DNA of 64,000 nucleotides from JBBQZP01 sp038207585. Lineage in GTDB: Bacteria > Pseudomonadota > Alphaproteobacteria > Rhodobacterales > Rhodobacteraceae. The notes below the pieces were generated by a model. The model worked only from the letters and a program-made list of their open reading frames with translations. It did not search any database and was not told where the DNA came from. This document shows, piece by piece, positions 1-9,184 of this stretch. How positions within the stretch are numbered: position 1 is the stretch's first letter; each line of letters starts with the position of its first letter. The position numbers were made by a program, and so were the translations under genes. The stretch spans positions 38,256 to 102,255 of the forward strand of contig JBBQZP010000013.1 in NCBI GenBank assembly GCA_038207585.1, given 5' to 3'.

Positions 1-195
1 GGCAAGCCCATCGTCACCGTCACCGGCCATATCGGCCATGGTGACGCGGGGCTGGAGGAGAACCAGTATTTCAAATTCGGCCCCTACCGCGCCGCATCGG
101 ATGATGAATGGACGCTTTACTACGACGATTTCCGCCGCAGTCCCGACTGTGCCGACGTTCTGCGCGATGCGGATGCCTGTGCATTGGTTCGCTAA
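1..195 (+). CDS. Polysaccharide lyase-like protein, C-terminal fragment
   Basis: An open frame runs from the window edge to TAA at 193-195, giving the last 64 residues of a protein. The segment contains YFKFGPYR followed by WTLYYDDFR and a closing pair of cysteines. This resembles the final beta-strands of the jelly-roll polysaccharide lyases (heparin-lyase-I-like or glucuronan-lyase-like), where a KFG(x)YR strand precedes a conserved YYDD strand. The start and catalytic part lie outside the window, so substrate cannot be judged. A glycan-degrading enzyme would fit the glycosyltransferase-rich region that follows. The call rests on short motifs only. Confidence 0.5.
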   Translation, partial: GKPIVTVTGHIGHGDAGLEENQYFKFGPYRAASDDEWTLYYDDFRRSPDCADVLRDADACALVR

Positions 196-314
196 TCCAT
201 GCCCGAATCCATGCACGGCGCGCATGGCAGTTCGTCATGGACAGGTTCCAGCGGTGCCCGTAAGTTGGCCTCTACTGGCCGATGCGCCGCGCGAACTTCG
301 GGAATGACGGCCAG

Positions 315-2204
315 ATGACAGCGCAACCCGACCTCTTGTCGATCAAAGGCCTGAACGTGTCGTTCAACCTGCCGGGTGGACCTCTGCACGCGGTGCGCGA
401 TGTCAGCCTGCGGGTCGCCCCGGGCAAGGTCACCGCACTGGTGGGCGAATCCGGGTCGGGCAAATCGGTGATCTCGCAGGCGGTGATGGGTATTCTGCCG
501 CGCGTGGCCAAAGCGAGTGGTCAGATCATGTTCTGCGACCCTTTGGGTGGCGGGGCGGTGAACCTTTTGGACCTTGCCCCCGACGGGCCGGAGATCCGTG
601 CCTTGCGTGGCAAGCGGATGGGCAAGATTTTTCAGGAACCCATGACCTCGCTTTCGCCGTTGCACACGATCGGCAACCAGATCGGCGAAGTGCTGGCGAT
701 CCACGAAAGCGTCACCGGCAAGGATCAACGCGCGAAGGTCGAGGAAATGCTGGGTCTTGTCGGCTTTCCCGACCCCATACGCGCCATCGACATGTATCCG
801 TTCGAGCTTTCGGGCGGCATGCGCCAGCGCGCGATGATTGCGATGGCGCTGATCTGCCGCCCGGCCCTGCTGATCGCGGATGAGCCGACAACGGCGCTGG
901 ATGTGACCATTCAGGCGCAAATCCTTGAACTTCTGCGCGATTTGCAGACCAAGCTTGGCATGGCCATGCTGCTGATCACGCATGATCTGGGCGTGGTTGC
1001 CAATGTCGCCGACGAGGTCGTGGTGATCTATCACGGCCAGATCATGGAGGCGGGCACGGTTGATGACATCTTCACCCGGCCTGCGCATCCCTACCTGAAG
1101 GGCCTGATGGAAGCCGTGCCGCATTTCGCGATGAAACCGGGCGAGCGGCTGAAATCCTTGCGCGAAATTCCGGTGAACGCCGGCCAGTTGCTGGGAAAAA
1201 CGGCTGCCCCGGTGAAAAGCGATACGGATGTGATCCTGTCGGTCAAGAATCTGTCCAAAGCCTATACAACCCGCAAAAGTGGGTTCTTCGGCGGCGGCAC
1301 GTCTACATCTGTCAAGGCGGTGGACGGGGTCAGTTTCGACATCATGCGCGGAGAATGTCTGGGGTTTGTCGGCGAAAGCGGCTGCGGGAAAACGACGGTC
1401 AGCAAGATTTTGATGCGTGCGGTGCGGCCTGACACCGGCTCCATCACCTTCAACGGCGCGGGGGCGGCCCCGTTTGATGTGCTGGCGGCCGAGGGGTCCG
1501 CGTTGCACGATCTGCGCACCAAGGTGCAGATGATTTTCCAGGACCCGGTGTCGTCGCTTTCGCCACGCATGACGGTGCAGAACATCCTTGCCGAGCCCTT
1601 GGAAATTCACCGTCGCGGAACGCCTGCATCACGCCTTGAAACGGTCTGCACGCTGATGGATGCCATTGGTCTGGACCGCCGCTACATCAAACGCTATCCG
1701 CACAGCTTTTCGGGCGGTCAACGCCAGCGCATCGGCATTGCGCGGGCTTTGGCACTGGGGCCGGAACTGGTGATCTGTGATGAGCCGGTGTCGGCGCTGG
1801 ATGTATCGGTGCAGGCGCAGATTCTGAATCTTCTCAAGGATTTGCAAAAAGAACTGGGGCTGACGTACCTGTTCATCTCGCACAATTTGGCGGTGGTGGA
1901 TTACATGGCCGACCGCATCGCCGTGATGTGCGCGGGCCGGATTGTGGAACTGGCCCCCCGAGCGGCCCTGATGCAAAACCCGATGCACCCCTATACGAAA
2001 TCGCTGCTGGCTGCGGTGCCTTTCCCCGATCTTGAAAAGCCGCTGGATTTCGGTGTGTTGCGCGCCAATGCCGGATCGAATGTCGCGGGTTGGGATGCCG
2101 CGTTCCGGCCCGGCGACGGCATCAGCCTTGCGCCGATCGACCTTGGCGGCGGGCATTTCGTGCTGGCCCGCCCGGATGCCAAACTTGCAAAGGCCGCCGC
2201 ATGA
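315..2204 (+). CDS. Fused two-domain ABC transporter ATP-binding protein, oligopeptide type
   Basis: This 629-residue protein carries two complete nucleotide-binding domains, like the fused ATPase YejF or DppD joined to DppF. Domain 1 has Walker A GESGSGKS (about 44-51), signature LSGGMRQR (about 165) and Walker B LLIADEP (about 186). Domain 2 has GESGCGKT (about 354), FSGGQRQR (about 465) and LVICDEP (about 486). Each ends in an HPY-type oligopeptide-transporter motif (AHPYLKGLM, MHPYTKSLL). The ATG at 315 is chosen because family homology begins there; an in-frame ATG at 282 adds eleven unlikely residues. Its stop overlaps the next start as ATGA. The likely partners, a binding protein and two permeases, lie 13 kb away at 15400-19456, an unusual split. 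Peptide or another small solute is the expected substrate. Confidence 0.9.
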   Translation: MTAQPDLLSIKGLNVSFNLPGGPLHAVRDVSLRVAPGKVTALVGESGSGKSVISQAVMGILPRVAKASGQIMFCDPLGGGAVNLLDLAPDGPEIRALRGKRMGKIFQEPMTSLSPLHTIGNQIGEVLAIHESVTGKDQRAKVEEMLGLVGFPDPIRAIDMYPFELSGGMRQRAMIAMALICRPALLIADEPTTALDVTIQAQILELLRDLQTKLGMAMLLITHDLGVVANVADEVVVIYHGQIMEAGTVDDIFTRPAHPYLKGLMEAVPHFAMKPGERLKSLREIPVNAGQLLGKTAAPVKSDTDVILSVKNLSKAYTTRKSGFFGGGTSTSVKAVDGVSFDIMRGECLGFVGESGCGKTTVSKILMRAVRPDTGSITFNGAGAAPFDVLAAEGSALHDLRTKVQMIFQDPVSSLSPRMTVQNILAEPLEIHRRGTPASRLETVCTLMDAIGLDRRYIKRYPHSFSGGQRQRIGIARALALGPELVICDEPVSALDVSVQAQILNLLKDLQKELGLTYLFISHNLAVVDYMADRIAVMCAGRIVELAPRAALMQNPMHPYTKSLLAAVPFPDLEKPLDFGVLRANAGSNVAGWDAAFRPGDGISLAPIDLGGGHFVLARPDAKLAKAAA

Positions 2205-3421
2205 AACGCCGGTTCGAGGATGCGCGCATCCTGATGTATTCGCATGATACGTTCGGCCTTGGCCATCTGCGCCGTTGCCGCGCGATTGCACATGCGCTGG
2301 TCGAGGATTTCCGGGGTCTGCAGATCCTGATCATCTCGGGCGCCACTATTGCGGGCGCATTCGATTATCGCGCGCGGGTGGATTTCGTGAAAATTCCCAG
2401 CGTGATCAAGCTGCGCAACGGCGAATACACCTCGCTTGCCAAGCATATCGACCTTGCCGATACGCTGGCCCTTCGCGCCTCGATCATCCGCCACACGGCA
2501 GAGACATTCCGCCCCGATATCTTCATCGTCGACAAGGAACCGCTTGGCCTGCGCGGCGAGGTTGAGGAGACACTGACCTACCTCAAAGCCCAAGGCACCA
2601 AGCTGATCCTGGGTATGCGCGAGGTGATGGACGCGCCGCATCTTCTGGATGCAGAGTGGAAGCGCAACGATGTCATGGCCAAGATCGCGCAGCTTTACGA
2701 CTCCGTCTGGGTCTACGGCCCGCCCGATTTCTATGACCCGCTGACCGACCTAACCGTCCCGCCGCTGCTCCGCGCCAAGATGAACTTTGTGGGCTTTTTG
2801 CAGCGCAGCCTGTCGCCCGACGATCACCCCGCGACACAAAGCGCGCAGCGCCCCAAAGGCGATTACATCCTTGTCACCACAGGCGGCGGCGGTGACGGGG
2901 CCGAACTGGTGCATGACGTGATCCATGCCTATCAGCAGGACTCCACGCTGACGCGACGCGCGCTTGTCGTGCTTGGCCCGTACATGCCCGCCAAGCAGCG
3001 CGCAAAACTGATGCGAAAGGGCGGCAAGATCCCTCAGCTTGAGATGATCGAGTTTGACAACAACATGGAAAAGCTGATGACCGATGCCGCCGCTGTGGTG
3101 GCGATGGGCGGCTATAACACGTTCTGCGAAATCCTGTCGTTCGACAAACCCGCCCTGATCGTGCCCCGCGTCAGCCCGCGCGAGGAGCAGTTGATCCGTG
3201 CGCGCCGGGCTTGTGAACTGGGCTTGATCGACATGCTGTTGCCCGTGGAATCTGCCGACCCGCTGCGCCTTGCGGCGGCCTTGAAGGCGCTGCCACATCG
3301 CCCTGCACCATCGGTCCATGCGGGTACGTTGCGGCTGGATGGATTGACTCACATCTCTGAAATCGTTGATGAATTGCTTGACAAATCTGACCCCCGACAG
3401 CTTGTCGCGACGCGGGGTTAG
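2201..3421 (+). CDS. MurG-like glycosyltransferase (COG4671 type), first copy
   Basis: This 406-residue protein begins at an ATG overlapping the previous stop (ATGA), which fixes the start. The N-terminal Rossmann half opens with ILMYSHDTFGLGHLRRC, a nucleotide-sugar transferase loop like the GHxxR loop of MurG. The C-terminal half has VTTGGGGDG and MGGYNTFCEIL, matching the MurG-type donor-binding region, and ends with a PRVSPREEQLIRA motif. There is no signal peptide or membrane segment, so it should act at the cytoplasmic face. It is paralogous to the gene at 4667-5845; the two flank a GT4 enzyme. Sugar donor and acceptor are not predictable. Translational coupling suggests a role in building one glycan. 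Confidence 0.8.
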   Translation: MKRRFEDARILMYSHDTFGLGHLRRCRAIAHALVEDFRGLQILIISGATIAGAFDYRARVDFVKIPSVIKLRNGEYTSLAKHIDLADTLALRASIIRHTAETFRPDIFIVDKEPLGLRGEVEETLTYLKAQGTKLILGMREVMDAPHLLDAEWKRNDVMAKIAQLYDSVWVYGPPDFYDPLTDLTVPPLLRAKMNFVGFLQRSLSPDDHPATQSAQRPKGDYILVTTGGGGDGAELVHDVIHAYQQDSTLTRRALVVLGPYMPAKQRAKLMRKGGKIPQLEMIEFDNNMEKLMTDAAAVVAMGGYNTFCEILSFDKPALIVPRVSPREEQLIRARRACELGLIDMLLPVESADPLRLAAALKALPHRPAPSVHAGTLRLDGLTHISEIVDELLDKSDPRQLVATRG

Positions 3422-3422
3422 G

Positions 3423-4670
3423 GTGGGGGCAGACCGCAAAGTGGTGGTGATCCTGAAGGGGTATCCACGGTTGACCGAAACCTTCATCGCGCAGGAACTT
3501 CTGGGTTTGCAAAAGGCCGGGTTCGATCTTTCGCTGGTGTCGATGCGCCATCCCACTGACAAAAAACGCCATCCCGTGCATGACGAGATCACGGCTCCGG
3601 TGATGTATCTGCCCGAATATCTGTATCAGGAACCGTTGCGGGTTTTGCGCAGCCTGTGGTCCAGCCGCCGCCGTGCGGGGTTTGGGGCGGCGTGGCGCGC
3701 GTTTCTGGCCGATCTGCGCCATGACCTTTCGCCCAACCGAATCCGCCGCTTCGGGCAGGCGGCGGTTCTGGCTGCCGAATGGCCTGCGGGGGCTGCGTGG
3801 CTGCACGCCCATTTCATCCATACGCCGGGGTCTGTGGCGCGATATACCAGCCTGATGACCGGGGTGCCGTTCACTGTTTCGGCCCATGCCAAGGATATCT
3901 GGACGCAACCCGACGCCGAGCTTGCACTGAAACTGGCCGCCGCGCACTGGGTCGTGACCTGCACGCCCAACGGCTATGCGCATCTGCAATCATTGGCCGC
4001 CGATCCGGCGCGGGTTCACCTCAGTTTCCACGGCCTTGATCTTGCGCGCTTTGGCCCCTCGCCCCTGCCCCGCAGCAATCGCGACGGGTCGGATGCGGCC
4101 AGCCCGGTGCAGATTGTAAGCGTCGGCCGCGCTGTCGAGAAAAAGGGTTATGACGTGCTGTTGCGCGCCCTGGCGCTGCTGCCTGCTGACCTGAACTGGC
4201 GGTTCCTGCACATTGGCGGCGGCAAGGATCTGCCTGCGCTCAAAGCCATTGCGACGGAATTGGGGCTTTCAGACCGGATCGATTGGCAAGGCTCGCAGGC
4301 GCAAGAGGCGGTGCTGGATACCTATCGTCACGCCGATATTTTCGCGCTGGCCTGCCGCATCGCAAGCGACGGCGACCGTGATGGTTTGCCCAATGTGCTG
4401 GTCGAGGCGTCGTCGCAGGGGCTGGTGTGCGTATCGACCAACATCTCCGGTATTCCGGCCTTGCTGACCGATGCCGAAACAGGATTGGTCGTGCCGCCCG
4501 ACGATGCCCCTGCGCTTGCAAAAGCGTTGGAACAGGCGATCCGCACGCCTGCCCTGCGGCACGCCTTGGGGCAGGCCGCCGAGGCGAAAGTGCGCACCCA
4601 ATTTGACATGCAGGCCAGCATCCGCCAGCTTTCGACGCTTTTCACCGATGAATGGAATGCCGCGCCATGA
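3423..4670 (+). CDS. Glycosyltransferase family 4 (GT-B fold)
   Basis: The protein has about 415 residues. The N-terminus reads VVVILKGYPRLTETFIAQEL, typical of GT4 enzymes that open with an acceptor loop. The C-terminal half has the donor-site region GRAVEKKGYDVLLRAL and a DGLPNVLVEASSQG segment that replaces the classical E-x7-E motif, followed by GIPALLTDAETG. I favour GTG 3423, one base after the preceding stop; ATG 3369 in the same frame would add 18 residues and overlap the upstream gene by 53 bases. Neither has a clear ribosome site. Its end overlaps the next start as ATGA. It is probably a sugar transferase for a surface glycan; the exact sugar is unknown. Confidence 0.82.
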   Translation: MGADRKVVVILKGYPRLTETFIAQELLGLQKAGFDLSLVSMRHPTDKKRHPVHDEITAPVMYLPEYLYQEPLRVLRSLWSSRRRAGFGAAWRAFLADLRHDLSPNRIRRFGQAAVLAAEWPAGAAWLHAHFIHTPGSVARYTSLMTGVPFTVSAHAKDIWTQPDAELALKLAAAHWVVTCTPNGYAHLQSLAADPARVHLSFHGLDLARFGPSPLPRSNRDGSDAASPVQIVSVGRAVEKKGYDVLLRALALLPADLNWRFLHIGGGKDLPALKAIATELGLSDRIDWQGSQAQEAVLDTYRHADIFALACRIASDGDRDGLPNVLVEASSQGLVCVSTNISGIPALLTDAETGLVVPPDDAPALAKALEQAIRTPALRHALGQAAEAKVRTQFDMQASIRQLSTLFTDEWNAAP

Positions 4671-5845
4671 CGAAATCCAAACCTGCGACCAAACCCCTGC
4701 GCGTGATGTTCTATGTTCAGCACCTTCTGGGCATCGGCCATCTGGCCCGCGCCAGCCGCATCGGTGCTGCTTTGGCGGCGGATGGGGCCGAGGTTACGGT
4801 GGTGACAGGCGGCGCAGATGTTCCCGGCTTTCCGGGGCCGGATGTGCGCCACATCGCCTTGCCACCCGTCGCGTCAGGCGATGCCGGGTTTTCGGGGCTG
4901 GTTGACGCGAACGGCGCCCCCATCGACGACGCCTTCCGCAAACGCCGCGCTGCGCTGCTGATGCAGGCGTTCCACGACTGCGCCCCCGATGCCGTGATGA
5001 TCGAGGCGTTCCCCTTTGGCCGCCGCAAGGTCAAGTTCGAGCTGATCCCGCTGTTGCAGGCCATTCACGCCATGCCCAACCGCCCCCGCGTTGTGGCATC
5101 CTTGCGCGACATATTGCAGGAACGCGGCCGCCCTGATCGTGACCGCGAAACGGTCGAGACGGTGCAGCAGTATTTCGACCGGGTGTTCGTGCACGGCGAC
5201 CCGGATTTTGTGCGGCTGGAGGATACCTTTCCCTTTGCCGCCGATATTGCCGATAAGGTGGTTTATACCGGCCTCGTCGCACCCAACGCCCCCGCACCGA
5301 CGCCGGACCGGTTTGATATTGTGGTATCGGCGGGCGGCGGCGCTGTGGGCACGGGCCCGGTGCGTGCAGCGCTGGGGGCGGCGGCTCTGTTGCCTGCATC
5401 TGGGTCATGGCTGGTGATTTCCGGCCCAAATCTGCCGCAGGCAGAATTTGATGCCTTTGCGGCGCAGGCCCCTGCGCATGTGACGCTGACCCGCTTTCGC
5501 AAGGATTTCGCCAGCCTTTTGGGCAGTGCGCGACTGTCGGTGTCGCAGGCGGGCTACAATACGGTGTGCGATATTCTGCGGGCGGGCTGTGCGTCGGTTC
5601 TGTTGCCGTTCACGGCAGGCGGCGAAACCGAACAGATCGCGCGGGCCACCCGCCTGCGCGACATGGGCCGGGTTGAATTGATAACCGAAGCGGACCTTAC
5701 ACCGCACACCCTTGCCGCAGCGATCACAAAAGCCCTTTCCGCCCCGCCGCCGCCCGCCAATCTGCTTGATCTGGACGGGGCTGCAAAAACTGCGCGCCTG
5801 ATTGCCGAACTGGTGCGGGGGGCGGGCCTTGCGCAACAGCCTTGA
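4667..5845 (+). CDS. MurG-like glycosyltransferase (COG4671 type), second copy
   Basis: This 392-residue protein starts at the ATG of an ATGA overlap. An upstream in-frame ATG at 4652 would lie inside the previous gene. The opening MFYVQHLLGIGHLARASR matches the glycine-histidine loop of MurG-like transferases and parallels MYSHDTFGLGHLRRC in the copy at 2201-3421. The C-terminal half has VVSAGGGAVGTGPVRAAL, QAGYNTVCDILRAG and PFTAGGETEQIARA, the usual donor-binding elements. It is soluble with no signal peptide. Two paralogues around a GT4 enzyme suggest sequential addition of related sugars to a single acceptor. Donor specificity cannot be read from the sequence. Confidence 0.8.
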   Translation: MTKSKPATKPLRVMFYVQHLLGIGHLARASRIGAALAADGAEVTVVTGGADVPGFPGPDVRHIALPPVASGDAGFSGLVDANGAPIDDAFRKRRAALLMQAFHDCAPDAVMIEAFPFGRRKVKFELIPLLQAIHAMPNRPRVVASLRDILQERGRPDRDRETVETVQQYFDRVFVHGDPDFVRLEDTFPFAADIADKVVYTGLVAPNAPAPTPDRFDIVVSAGGGAVGTGPVRAALGAAALLPASGSWLVISGPNLPQAEFDAFAAQAPAHVTLTRFRKDFASLLGSARLSVSQAGYNTVCDILRAGCASVLLPFTAGGETEQIARATRLRDMGRVELITEADLTPHTLAAAITKALSAPPPPANLLDLDGAAKTARLIAELVRGAGLAQQP

Positions 5846-5899
5846 TCCGATGCGACAGTTGGGGTTCACTGCCCGGAAGTCGGTCCTGACGCCCGGCAC

Positions 5900-8683
5900 A
5901 TGCCGTGGAACCCGATGAAAAAGCCAATCCGCCCCGTGCCCACAGTCTCGCAAAGCATGATGCTGGAGCCAGAGCTTTCGCGCTATATCTGGACGCATAC
6001 GAAGAAACAGCAGCTTTTCATCCTGACAATCGTCGCGCTGTCGATGATCCCGTATTTCCTGTCGTTCAACCTGCCCAAGCAAATCGTGAACGGCCCGATT
6101 CAGGGTCAGGGGTTTGATACCGACACGGCGACGCAGCTTTTCATGCAACTTTCCCTGCCGATTCCCTTCATCGGCGATGTGCAGCTTTTCCCCGGCATTC
6201 CGCTGGAACGGTTCCCGATGCTGATGGCGCTCAGCTTTGTGTTTCTGGGGCTGGTGGTCATCAACGGGCTCTTCAAGTTCTACATCAACACCTACAAGGG
6301 ACGGTTGGGTGAACGCCTGTTGCGCCGCATCCGCTTTGATCTGATCGACCGGATCCTGCGGTTTCCACCGCAAACCTTCAAGCGGCTGAAGGGCGCCGAA
6401 GTGTCCAGCATGGTCAAGGACGAGGTTGAACCGCTGGGCGGTTTTACCGGCGATGCCTTTGTTTTGCCAGCGCTTCTGGGCGGGCAGGCGTTGACGGCGC
6501 TGGTGTTCATCTATCTGCAAAGCGTGCCCTTGGGTCTGATCACCACAGCGCTGGTTGCGGTGCAGGTCCTGATCATCCCGCGCATGCGCCGCAGGCTTCT
6601 GGTGCTGGGGCGTGAGCGGCAGTTGACCGCGCGCGAACTTGCAGGCCGGGTCAGCGAGATTGTCGACGGCATCCACACGATCCACGCCTACGACACCTCG
6701 AATTATGAACGCGCCGATGTGGCGGCCCGTCTGGGGCGCATCTTCAAAATCCGCTATGATATCTATCAGTGGAAGTTCATGGTGAAGTTCATCAACAACT
6801 TCCTCGCCTCGGTGACACCATTTCTGTTCTATTCGGTGGGCGGGTATCTGGCGCTGAACGGGCGGCTGGATATCGGGCAGTTGGTGGCCGTGATCGGCGC
6901 GTACAAGGATCTGCCCGGCCCCCTGAAAGACCTGATCGACTGGGATCAGGCGCGTCAGGATGTGCAGGTGAAATACCAGCAGGTCGTCGGCCAGTTCGCG
7001 ATCGACCGCATGATCGACCCCAAGCTGCACGAGATGAACGCGGGCGACACGCGCGGCCACCTGAAAACGCCGCTCGCGGCCGTGAACCTTGGGGTGATCG
7101 ACGACAGCGGCTCGGTCAGTCTGGAACGGGTGAATTTCACCCTTCATCCGGGCGAAAGCGTATGCATCGTTGGCCCCGCCGGATCAGGTGGCGATACGCT
7201 GGCCGAGGCGTTGGCGCGGATCGTATGGCCCACCAGCGGGCGCATCACCTCGGGCGATCAGGACCTGAACATGCTTCCGGAATCGGTCAGCGGTCGGTCG
7301 ATCTCGTTCGCGGGGAATGAGGCGTATTTCTTTTTCGGCACGGTGCGCGACAACCTGCTTTATGCGCTTAAACACGCGCCCCTGTCCGAATTCGTCTATG
7401 AAGGGGCGGGCGAAGTGCAGCGCCGGTGGGAACAGCAAGAGGCGCGATGGGCCGGCAACCCCGACTATGACCTGAAAAGCAACTGGATCAATTTCGCAGG
7501 CGCAGGTGTGACCGGACCCGAAGATCTGATGGAGCGGGTTCTGAAGGTGCTCAATGTCGTGGGTCTTGGCAAGGATGTGCTGGACCTTGCCCTGCGATCC
7601 ACCGTCGATCCGTCGCGCTACGGCGATCTGGCGCCCAAGGTTGTTGCGATGCGGCAGGCGTTGCGCGACGAATTGATCAAGGAGGATCTGGACGGTCTTA
7701 TCGAACCGTTCGAGGCCGGGGCCTATAACACCGAGGCCACGGTCAGCGAAAATCTTTTGTTCGGCAATGCGCGCGGCGCGTCCCTGATGGCGGGCGTGAT
7801 TGGCGAGAATGCTTATTTCCGCAAGGTTCTGGCCGATCACGGGCTGGATGCTGCACTTTATGCCACGGGTTATGAGATCGCCCGAAACGCCATAGAGCTG
7901 TTCGCCGATCTGCCGCCGGACCACCCGTTCTTTCAGCAACTGACCTTCATGACGTCCGAGGATATTCCGGTTTATCAGTTGCTGCTGAACAAGCTGGACG
8001 GTGTGGCCTACGCCGCCGCCGCCGAGGCTGATCGCACCGCGATGATCCGTCTCAGCTTTGATTATATCGAGCCGCGCCACCGTTTCGGCCTGCTGACGCC
8101 CGAGTTGATGGAAAATATCTGCGCTTTTCGCAAGGCCTTTCACGACGGCTTGCCGGCCGACCTGAAAGACGCAATTGAACAATATAGCCCCGGCGAATAT
8201 CTGGCCTCGGCGGGCTTGCTGGACAACATCCTGTTTGGCCGGATCAGCCAGAAATACCGCGACGGATCGGACCGCATTTATACCGCCGTGGGCAACCTTC
8301 TTCGCCCGCTTGGGCTTTATGACACGGTGCTGTCCATCGGGCTTGATTTCCATATCGGCGCGGGCGGCAAGCGGCTAAGCGCGGCTCAGCGGCAGAAACT
8401 TGCGATGGCGCGCGCGCTTTTGCGGCAATCGGATTATTATGTGTTCAACCGCCCGCTTTCCACGCTGGACGGGCGCGCGCAGGAACAGATCATCCGTGCA
8501 ACACTGGCCTATCTTGCCGAAATGGACCCCGCCCCCGGCATCGTCTGGGTGTTGTCGAACACGACCCTGACGCAGCTTTTCGACCGGGTCGCGGTCTTTG
8601 ATCGCGGCGCTTTGGTCGAGGAAGGGCGGTACGAGGCGTTGCTTGAAAAGAACGGTATCTTCAAACAGATGATCGCGTCATAA
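5900..8683 (+). CDS. ABC exporter-like membrane protein with degenerate, insertion-bearing NBD
   Basis: This 927-residue protein starts at ATG 5900, or possibly ATG 5915, which has a weak GGA upstream. Residues about 30-330 form an ABC type-1 exporter membrane domain (SMIPYFLSF, SFVFLGLVVINGLFK, FLASVTPFLFYSVGGYLAL). The nucleotide-binding domain begins near 415. Walker A is GPAGSGGDT with the lysine lost, the signature is LSAAQRQKLAMARALL, Walker B is VFNRPLS with both acidic residues replaced, and the switch histidine is replaced in LSNTT. About 380 residues separate Walker A from the signature instead of about 110. Within that stretch three Q-loop-like segments recur: TVRDNLLY, TVSENLLFG and LLDNILFG. 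It is probably a pseudo-ATPase. A cyclic-nucleotide-binding gene follows 36 bases downstream. Confidence 0.85.
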   Translation: MPWNPMKKPIRPVPTVSQSMMLEPELSRYIWTHTKKQQLFILTIVALSMIPYFLSFNLPKQIVNGPIQGQGFDTDTATQLFMQLSLPIPFIGDVQLFPGIPLERFPMLMALSFVFLGLVVINGLFKFYINTYKGRLGERLLRRIRFDLIDRILRFPPQTFKRLKGAEVSSMVKDEVEPLGGFTGDAFVLPALLGGQALTALVFIYLQSVPLGLITTALVAVQVLIIPRMRRRLLVLGRERQLTARELAGRVSEIVDGIHTIHAYDTSNYERADVAARLGRIFKIRYDIYQWKFMVKFINNFLASVTPFLFYSVGGYLALNGRLDIGQLVAVIGAYKDLPGPLKDLIDWDQARQDVQVKYQQVVGQFAIDRMIDPKLHEMNAGDTRGHLKTPLAAVNLGVIDDSGSVSLERVNFTLHPGESVCIVGPAGSGGDTLAEALARIVWPTSGRITSGDQDLNMLPESVSGRSISFAGNEAYFFFGTVRDNLLYALKHAPLSEFVYEGAGEVQRRWEQQEARWAGNPDYDLKSNWINFAGAGVTGPEDLMERVLKVLNVVGLGKDVLDLALRSTVDPSRYGDLAPKVVAMRQALRDELIKEDLDGLIEPFEAGAYNTEATVSENLLFGNARGASLMAGVIGENAYFRKVLADHGLDAALYATGYEIARNAIELFADLPPDHPFFQQLTFMTSEDIPVYQLLLNKLDGVAYAAAAEADRTAMIRLSFDYIEPRHRFGLLTPELMENICAFRKAFHDGLPADLKDAIEQYSPGEYLASAGLLDNILFGRISQKYRDGSDRIYTAVGNLLRPLGLYDTVLSIGLDFHIGAGGKRLSAAQRQKLAMARALLRQSDYYVFNRPLSTLDGRAQEQIIRATLAYLAEMDPAPGIVWVLSNTTLTQLFDRVAVFDRGALVEEGRYEALLEKNGIFKQMIAS

Positions 8684-8719
8684 TCACGCAGACGTGACGC
8701 GCAAACGAAAGGCCCTGAC

Positions 8720-9184
8720 GTGCTTTTGAACGATGAAGTCAAGATGCTGCGGCAGGTGCCGCTTTTTGCCGGGGTGTCGCCCGCCAAGCTGAAACTTCTG
8801 GCATTCACCTCGGAACGGGTCTGCTATCGCGCGGGCGAGGCGCTGTTTCATCAGGGCGATGCAGGCGACGCGGCCTATGTGATCTTGTCGGGGCGCGCCG
8901 ATATTCTGGCTGACAGCGACAAGGGACCGATCAAGGTGGCCGAGGTTGAGGAAAACTCGATCGTGGGCGAAATTGCCATTCTGTGCGATGTGACGCGGAC
9001 GGCGACGGTTCAGGCCGCCACTCAGGTGGAAACCCTGCGGATCAGCAAGGAAAACTTCATCAAGCTGCTGACCGATTTTCCGGAAATGACCATCGAAGTG
9101 GTGCGGGTTCTGGCCGACCGGTTAAGCCAGACCACGGCGGAATTGACCGAGGCGCGCAGCCGGGTCGCCCAACCCGCGCATTAG
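8720..9184 (+). CDS. Stand-alone cyclic nucleotide-binding domain protein
   Basis: This 154-residue protein starts at GTG 8720 behind CGAAAGG. It is almost entirely one Crp-type cyclic-nucleotide-binding domain: GEALFHQGDAGDAAYVILSG forms the first beta-roll half, and VGEIAILCDVTRTATVQA is the phosphate-binding cassette with the expected Glu and Arg. After the C-helix the protein ends in a charged tail, with no helix-turn-helix, so it is not a transcription factor like Crp or Fnr. It follows the degenerate ABC protein by 36 bases and is likely its regulatory partner. A class III cyclase lies at 13876. Its 3' end overlaps the convergent gene by 4 bases. Confidence 0.88.
   Translation: MLLNDEVKMLRQVPLFAGVSPAKLKLLAFTSERVCYRAGEALFHQGDAGDAAYVILSGRADILADSDKGPIKVAEVEENSIVGEIAILCDVTRTATVQAATQVETLRISKENFIKLLTDFPEMTIEVVRVLADRLSQTTAELTEARSRVAQPAH

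Noticed and set aside
5405..7147. A 580-residue minus-strand frame opposite the ABC protein
   Set aside because: Antisense to two genes with clear domains; rich in His, Gln and Arg; no recognisable motif.
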